Assembly (NCBI GenBank): GCA_002105175.1
Contig: MCGE01000006.1
Span: 1-64,000 of the forward strand
Direction of reading: 5' to 3'
From: Absidia repens
Lineage: Eukaryota > Mucoromycota > Mucoromycetes > Mucorales > Cunninghamellaceae
Length of the DNA stretch: 64,000 nt
Positions 58,986 through 64,000 of this stretch are shown piece after piece; the stretch's first letter is position 1; each line of letters starts with the position of its first letter. Under the pieces are notes generated by a model, which was not told the DNA's origin, searched no databases, and worked only from the letters and a program-made list of their open reading frames with translations. Both the position numbers and the translations under genes were made by a program.

Positions 58986-59428
58986 TTTTCCTGTATCCAG
59001 TTCATAGCATCTTGCCATGAGAATTGAAGTGAATAAGGAATACGTATGAGCGAATTAAATGAATGGTGAGCATACCAGAGCAAGTAAAGTGAGCAGTGGA
59101 TAGCAATAATGACTAAAGTGAGTAAGCTACCAGTTTACGGTTCGCAGTATAAACAAGACCTTATCCAAACATGAGGAGAAAGAGAGAGATAAAAATTCAT
59201 TCAGTGTCATATGCCCCATTTTCAACTATATTCGCCGTCTATTCACAAAGTTTCTTACATTCAAAGGGTTTTGTATCTTCATAAAATTCTCTTGGGAGTC
59301 AAATAGAAAGTCAAACACGAGTAAAGGTGCCAATCTATGTAGAAGAAAAAATAATGTGGGTGGCCAGTATTCAAGTACGTATGGTTTGGTGATTACCTTG
59401 TAAGGAAATAATCTGATGCCGCACGCAC

Positions 59429-59990
59429 CTAGTTCGGCAGTTCAGGCAAACGGCGGATGAGTTGTTCTTGTTCGTCGTAGACGTCTTGTGCCACCATCAC
59501 ACCATAACCAGCAAAAAAAACACAACAGGAAAAACTAGCACCGCCATCCCACAGTACAGAGTCCAGTGATGTCCAGTTTGACGTATGGCTACGTTGAAAC
59601 AATGACACCGTGACCAGCGCATGCCAATAACAAACTAATGCTCGCCCTTACTACAGTAACCAGATGTGGAATGCAATAGAGCAGATCCCTAGTGAGCCTT
59701 TGGAAGATGCTGGCCCGAGCACATCCCAGTTTAGTACAACCAACAATCGTCATCAGGATTATATCCAATATGTATATTAGATATAAATCGACCATCCGCG
59801 CCAATCACAAAGTAGCAGTATTAGACACCTCATATCCCTCAGAAGCTCCACTTGCTTGAGCCTGCGAAGGAATAATAACACATATCACCGTCAAAAAAAA
59901 AATAAAAATAAAAAAAAAAAAGAAGGCAAAGAAACAAGAAAAAAAAATTATATGGAAAGAAGCTGAAGTTGTTTTTTCAGTCGATTTCAA
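59429..59990 (-). pseudogene. Possible degenerate gene or unresolved spliced gene
   Basis: Several short, protein-like segments occur on the minus strand without joining: QAQASGASEGYEVSNTATL (about 59866-59807), YFVIGADGRFISNIHIGYNP plus DDDCWLY (about 59812-59735), HHWTLYCGMAVLVFPVVFFL, which looks like a membrane helix (about 59575-59515), and VAQDVYDEQEQLIRRLPELP with a stop at 59429. The frames are interrupted by stops and I found no consistent set of gtaag introns, so I treat it as a decayed gene. Its family is not recognised. Confidence 0.25.
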
Positions 59991-60193
59991 TTCCCGATGC
60001 TTTACTGCAAATGTTCCCCTGACTAGATCAATATTGTTTTCAAATAAATGCGGTTTTTATTATCAATTGAACATCATCCAATCATTCTGATGCAAATATA
60101 ATTAACGAGTGATATCTATAATAACTGAACTAACAAAGAAAAGTATAATCGCTAATAGTATCACAACGCGTATATATCATTCTAATCTAATAT

Positions 60194-61186
60194 TTAAGCT
60201 TCCCAAGAAGAGGGAGCAGCGGCAGCAGCGGCATCATCGGCCCAGTCGGAAGAACCAGCTTGAGCGTTCCAGTCAGCAGCAGCGGCAATACCAGCGACAC
60301 CTTCAGCAGCAGCACCTTCGACACCCCATTCAGCAGAGGCCAATTCGGCATTGAATTCGCCAGATTCTTCAAAGGCAGCAGCTTCTTGTTCCTTTTCGAT
60401 TTCTTCGGGATCACGGAAGAAGAACATATCGACCATAACATCCCAGGCTTGTTGATAGTCGAGAGTACCACGGAGACGGAGGACGGCACGAGCCAACAAC
60501 CAGTAGATCAAACCGAGAGCATGCTTACCCTTGTTGTTGGTGGGGATAACAACATCAATGTATTGCAAGAGAGAATCAGTATCGGCCAAAGAGATAACGG
60601 GAATGTTGACGTAAGAAGCTTCCTTGATGGCTTGGAAGTCAGTGCGAGGATCGGTACAGATGACCAAACGGGGTTCACGGAAAGAGCGGGTGATGTAATT
60701 GGTGAAGGTACCGGGGGTGAAACGACCGACAATGGCTTCAGCACCAATGTACTTGGCGAACTTCAAGGCAGCACGGTGACCGTAAGGACGAGCAGAGATC
60801 ACAACAATATCCTTGGGGTTTTCAATGGCAGCAATCACACGAGCAGCGAAGATGAGCTTTTCCCAAGTTTTGCCCAAGTTGATCAAGTTGACACCTAGAA
60901 ACGAAAATCAAAAATGTGTCATATGGGAATCAGTACCGGCTTGTTCCATTGCTCCATATTCATCCACGTCTCTGTATACTTACCATCGGCACGACGCTTG
61001 TAGACGTAAGGAGTCATACGGGTGTTGACGTTCTTAGCACCAATGTGACATTGAGCGCTCAACAATAATTGGATGTCTTCTTCAGTGGGGTTAAGAACTA
61101 AAATAAAAATAGGCAATCTTAGCATGATGGAAATGAGCAGTGAGTATTTTAAAGGTCATTTTCTTACCAGCAGGAACACGAGACAT
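60194..61186 (-). CDS. RPS0: 40S ribosomal protein S0/SA (uS2)
   Basis: Three exons (61186-61168, 61097-60984, 60894-60194) give 277 residues. The body reads [80 protein letters not shown] and [20 protein letters not shown], the eukaryotic uS2 signature, followed by [20 protein letters not shown]. The acidic tail with spaced Trp ([24 protein letters not shown]) is typical of the S0/laminin-receptor-precursor family. It sits on the solvent side of the small subunit near the head and is needed for 20S pre-rRNA maturation. The early intron after six codons (MSRVPA) is a common arrangement in fungal ribosomal genes. The long plus-strand frame opposite this gene is a shadow. Confidence 0.97.
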
Positions 61187-61673
61187 GATAAATTTCTACC
61201 ATAGAAAAAAAAAAATGAAGAGAAAGCAAAATGGACATGAGTGAGCTTCTCCATTGTATAATCCACCAACACATCCATCCATCCATTTTAATAATCCATC
61301 CATTCCAATTTAATCCAATCCATCACATCCTTTATTTTTTCTGTCTACTCTATCCTTTTCGTGATATCAATTTAAATAATCATCCTGTATTCCACTTACA
61401 TCTATGAGGTCTGGTTTAAAGAGAAAGGAAAAATAAAAAAATAAATGCAAATCGAATTGCCTAAGATGGCTAAAGCGGTGTTCAAAATATATTTTCTAGT
61501 TTTGTCAACCAACCCTACAGCAACCAAAAACAATCACTGTAATCAGTCTTACACATATATCGACTTTCTTTTTTTTCAATATATATTTATTTCAAAAAAT
61601 AATCAAAATGATACAGAAGAGAGAGGGAGACAGAGAAAAGGGACGGGTGAGGGAAAAGACATCAGAAAATAGA
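61187..61673. other. Intergenic: uS2 promoter and eL27 3' flank
   Basis: No gene seen. It contains CATC-type repeats (about 61270-61290) in the promoter of the uS2 gene and an AT-rich 3' flank for eL27. Confidence 0.5.
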
Positions 61674-62542
61674 TTAGAATCTAAGCTTGCTGAAGAACCA
61701 CTTGTTCTTGCCAGTTTGGTAACGTTCTTGGAACAACTTCTTGATCACCTAATGGAATGATACACAAAAATAAATACACCAATTCTATCATCGTTTGCCC
61801 TTATTTCAAATCTACTTACCTTCTTGGCTTCATCACGTTGAGTAGGTTCCTTGAAGGTATCAGCAGAGATGGTACCCTTGATTTGTTCCAATTCCAAAGC
61901 ATAACTATGTAACAAATGATCCATTAGTAAGCTTCATCATTACCAAATTGATCGTCCCTTTTTCTCTTCTTTCTTACCGAGTGGGCATCATGTGGTTGTA
62001 GTTCACGATCTTGATGAAAGGCTTGACCTTGGAGCGCTTAGCAACCTTCTTCTTACCCATAGAGCGGGTCACCTTCAAAGGAGAGCGTTCGACACCAGCA
62101 ACAACGGCATAACCATAGGGTCTGTCCTTAGTACCTTCGTCATGGTCTAAAATAATATTTGTATTAGTTCTATTATGCCATAGTATAGTAGTGTTGAATA
62201 TCATATATGTATGTATACGTACTACGGACGACAACAGCCTTCTTGCCGGCATAACGGCCTTGCAAAACTACGACAACCTATACACCAAAAAAAAAAAAAA
62301 TTAATAATTGTCACATTTTTGAATTTCAAATGTGTTGCATGCATCATTATCATGAACGTGATCACTACATGTCATAGACAGCCCGTATTGGTAGAATCAT
62401 CCATCCATCCATCCGTCTAATCTATCCATCTATCTCATTTGTGATCGTTCGGCGATAATTCGTTTTCCAATGATGGCTGATATGCTGTGTGTTTTTGGTG
62501 TGAATCGATACGTACTTTACCAGCCTTGATGAACTTGACCAT
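61674..62542 (-). CDS. RPL27: 60S ribosomal protein eL27
   Basis: Five exons (62542-62516, 62277-62223, 62146-61978, 61904-61820, 61748-61674) yield exactly 136 residues, the family length. The sequence [22 protein letters not shown] starts with the KOW-type motif of eL27, followed by [60 protein letters not shown], and ends with [20 protein letters not shown]. It is a cytosolic large-subunit protein. The first intron follows the ninth codon and is long for this genome (238 nt), a usual feature of regulated ribosomal genes. It lies upstream of and in the same direction as the uS2 gene, but the spacing indicates separate promoters. Confidence 0.97.
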
Positions 62543-62670
62543 CGGGATTAAAAGTATACAAAGAGGAAGAAAAAAAAAAGGGCTTCTCTATGAAAAATCT
62601 TTTGAAGTATACCCTTCCCCGCCCAAAAAAAAATCAATGGGTTGAAGCGGCGTTTTAATATTTCCACCAT

Positions 62671-62707
<37 letters not shown>

Positions 62708-62945
62708 ACTCAATGCGTACCATTCCTTCGTCAGAATCAGCACCTAATATCTACTGTAAGCACATAAATATGTCAGTCCTCTTTCCAATAAGCAAACGAC
62801 TAACTTTCAACACCTTTATAACTTGACAGAAAAAGGTAAAATGATCAGTTTTATTATTAAAAAAAAAAGGAGGGTAATGGGAGAGGATACATAATCTAAA
62901 CGAGTGCTACCAATTGGCAAACTAATAAACTAAAATACTATATAA
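62543..62945. other. Intergenic: eL27 promoter
   Basis: Holds a 36-nt A tract (about 62669-62705) and AT-rich DNA between the eL27 start and the 3' end of the ANTH-type gene. No gene seen. Confidence 0.5.
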
Positions 62946-63090
62946 TTAAAAAACAGAAGATGAACCCCAGGGTTGTTGTTGTTGATGATGATGTTGATGT
63001 TGATGTTGTTGCTGTGGTGATGAGAGTGTCATACCAAACGGATTCACACCATTGGGCATTCCGGTGAGCTGAGGCGTTTGGAAGGATGCT

Positions 63091-63125
<35 letters not shown>

Positions 63126-64000
63126 TTGTTGCATAAATGGATTGGGAGTGGGTGATGCAAAGCCATTAAGATTTGCTGTAGGTATTGGGGGTTGCTGTTG
63201 CTGTTGTAATGCTCCGCAAGTTGGTTGGAAAAGAGTGAGCTGTTGTTGATGCTGCATCATTTGCTGTTGCGGTTGAGGTGAATCAGCTCCAATTCTAAAC
63301 GGATTAGCATTTGTAGGCAAAGGTGAAGAAGTGGTGGAGGTAACGAGTGAAGGAGAAGGCGATGATAATAAATGTGGTATTTGTTGTTGTTGTTGCAATG
63401 ATAAAAGCGGCATAGATTGCTGCTGTTGTAGTTGTTGTAGTTGCTGTTGCTGTGGTGGCACCAAAAGACTTAAATCCGACATGACACTGCTCGACGTAGG
63501 TGTAGGCGCTGTGTTACTTCTGAACGGGTTGTGTAAACTTGGTTGAGGAGTGGTGGCTGGTGATACGGTTTGATCCCTTTCTAAATTCGAAAAAAAGTCG
63601 AGCAACTCTTTTGGTTGTTCTGGTTCCGTCCGACGAGGTGTAGAAACGGTGGTAGCAGGTACCTGCGATGTCGTGTTTCCTGTAAGTAAGAAAAAAGTGA
63701 GTTTGTGAATTTCTTTTTGTATCTCTCAATATATATGTTATGGGTATTACCAGAACTGTTTCCTTGTTGTGGCGATGGCTGCTCTTTCGATTCAGTTAAA
63801 TATTCTTCCAAAGCTGCAGCAAGTGATAACGGAGCCTATAAGAAAAAGAGTTGGTCCAATGATTCATGTTTATTTTGGCTTTTATTCATTAACTTACGTG
63901 TTTGGCAGCAGGAATAGCAATATACATTTCCTGTTGAAATTGGCGTGCCCGGTCCAAAAAGTGGATGACTTCTTCAGTTTGTTTCGCAAATCGTTTGTAT
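62946..64000 (-). CDS. ANTH/AP180-type clathrin adaptor, C-terminal part (runs off right edge)
   Basis: Three exons are inside the window (64000 or beyond to 63898, 63835-63751, 63679-62946), joined in phase; the N-terminal exons lie to the right. The first visible part, YKRFAKQTEEVIHFLDRARQ followed by FQQEMYIAIPAAKHAP, matches the helical end of an ANTH domain, which binds PtdIns(4,5)P2 and clathrin at endocytic sites. The tail is Gln-rich and disordered and carries four NPF motifs (NPFRS, NPFRI, NPFMQ, NPFGM), the ligands of EH domains in Eps15/Pan1-type partners, plus LLDFF, which could serve as a clathrin-box-like motif. Yeast Yap1801/Yap1802 have the same arrangement. The Gln tract at about 63085-63132 is 16 residues. 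Confidence 0.8.

Noticed and set aside
60260..60898. Long plus-strand open frame (212 codons) opposite the uS2 gene
   Set aside because: It is exactly antisense to a strongly conserved ribosomal protein gene with biased codon use, which creates open antisense frames.
1..64000. CRISPR array, prophage, insertion sequence or operon-type system
   Set aside because: The DNA is eukaryotic with spliced genes. The repeats are dispersed, long and in both orientations, not regularly spaced.

Overview
The window is nuclear DNA from a filamentous fungus, most probably an early-diverging one (Mucoromycota, Mucorales-like; inferred from gene families and style, not from a marker gene). The evidence is AT-rich intergenic DNA, many short introns of about 50-100 nt with gtaag/gtatg donors and tag/cag acceptors, fungal families (velvet factor, Zn2Cys6 and bZIP factors, Pmp3, Spc7, a LIM-binding Mfg1/Adn-type regulator, an Stc1-like zinc finger), and glutamine-rich regulators encoded by pure CAA runs. 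Nothing looks bacterial, viral or organellar. I built the gene models by hand from splice sites and reading phase; almost all are phase-consistent end to end.

Layout. 0-15 kb: a ricin-type lectin-domain gene (+), Pmp3 (-), a large disordered protein (-), a tetraspanin (+), a Zn2Cys6 transcription factor (+) and a small Ser-rich protein (+). 15-36 kb: a multi-pass membrane protein (-), a velvet factor (+), an SRF/Mcm1-type MADS-box factor (+), mitochondrial ribosomal protein uL6m (+), the 15-exon kinetochore scaffold Spc7/KNL1 (+), acetoacetyl-CoA synthetase (+) and a four-helix membrane protein (-). 36-50 kb: an aldo-keto reductase (-), a secreted subtilase with a PA-type insertion (-) and a CDK7/Kin28-type kinase (+). 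50-64 kb: an LDB/Mfg1-type co-regulator (-) sharing a 244-bp promoter with the Stc1-like gene (+), a bZIP factor (+), a long gene-poor stretch, ribosomal proteins S0/uS2 and eL27 (both -), and the 3' part of an ANTH/AP180-type clathrin adaptor (-) that runs off the right edge.

These are individually regulated eukaryotic genes, not an operon. Many are regulators (Zn2Cys6, velvet, MADS, LDB, bZIP, CDK7), and several of these carry long Gln tracts.

The most unusual element is a family of about 0.85-1.1 kb dispersed non-coding repeats with at least eight copies in 64 kb (A-H, both orientations). Each is bounded on one side by a CACGTG-containing, tRNA T-arm-like end, has a conserved core of about 180 bp with a GGGTTTC...GAAACCC stem, and a tail rich in AATAAA motifs. 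I found no ORF in it. It resembles a long, tRNA-headed SINE or other non-autonomous element and I know of no described family it matches.
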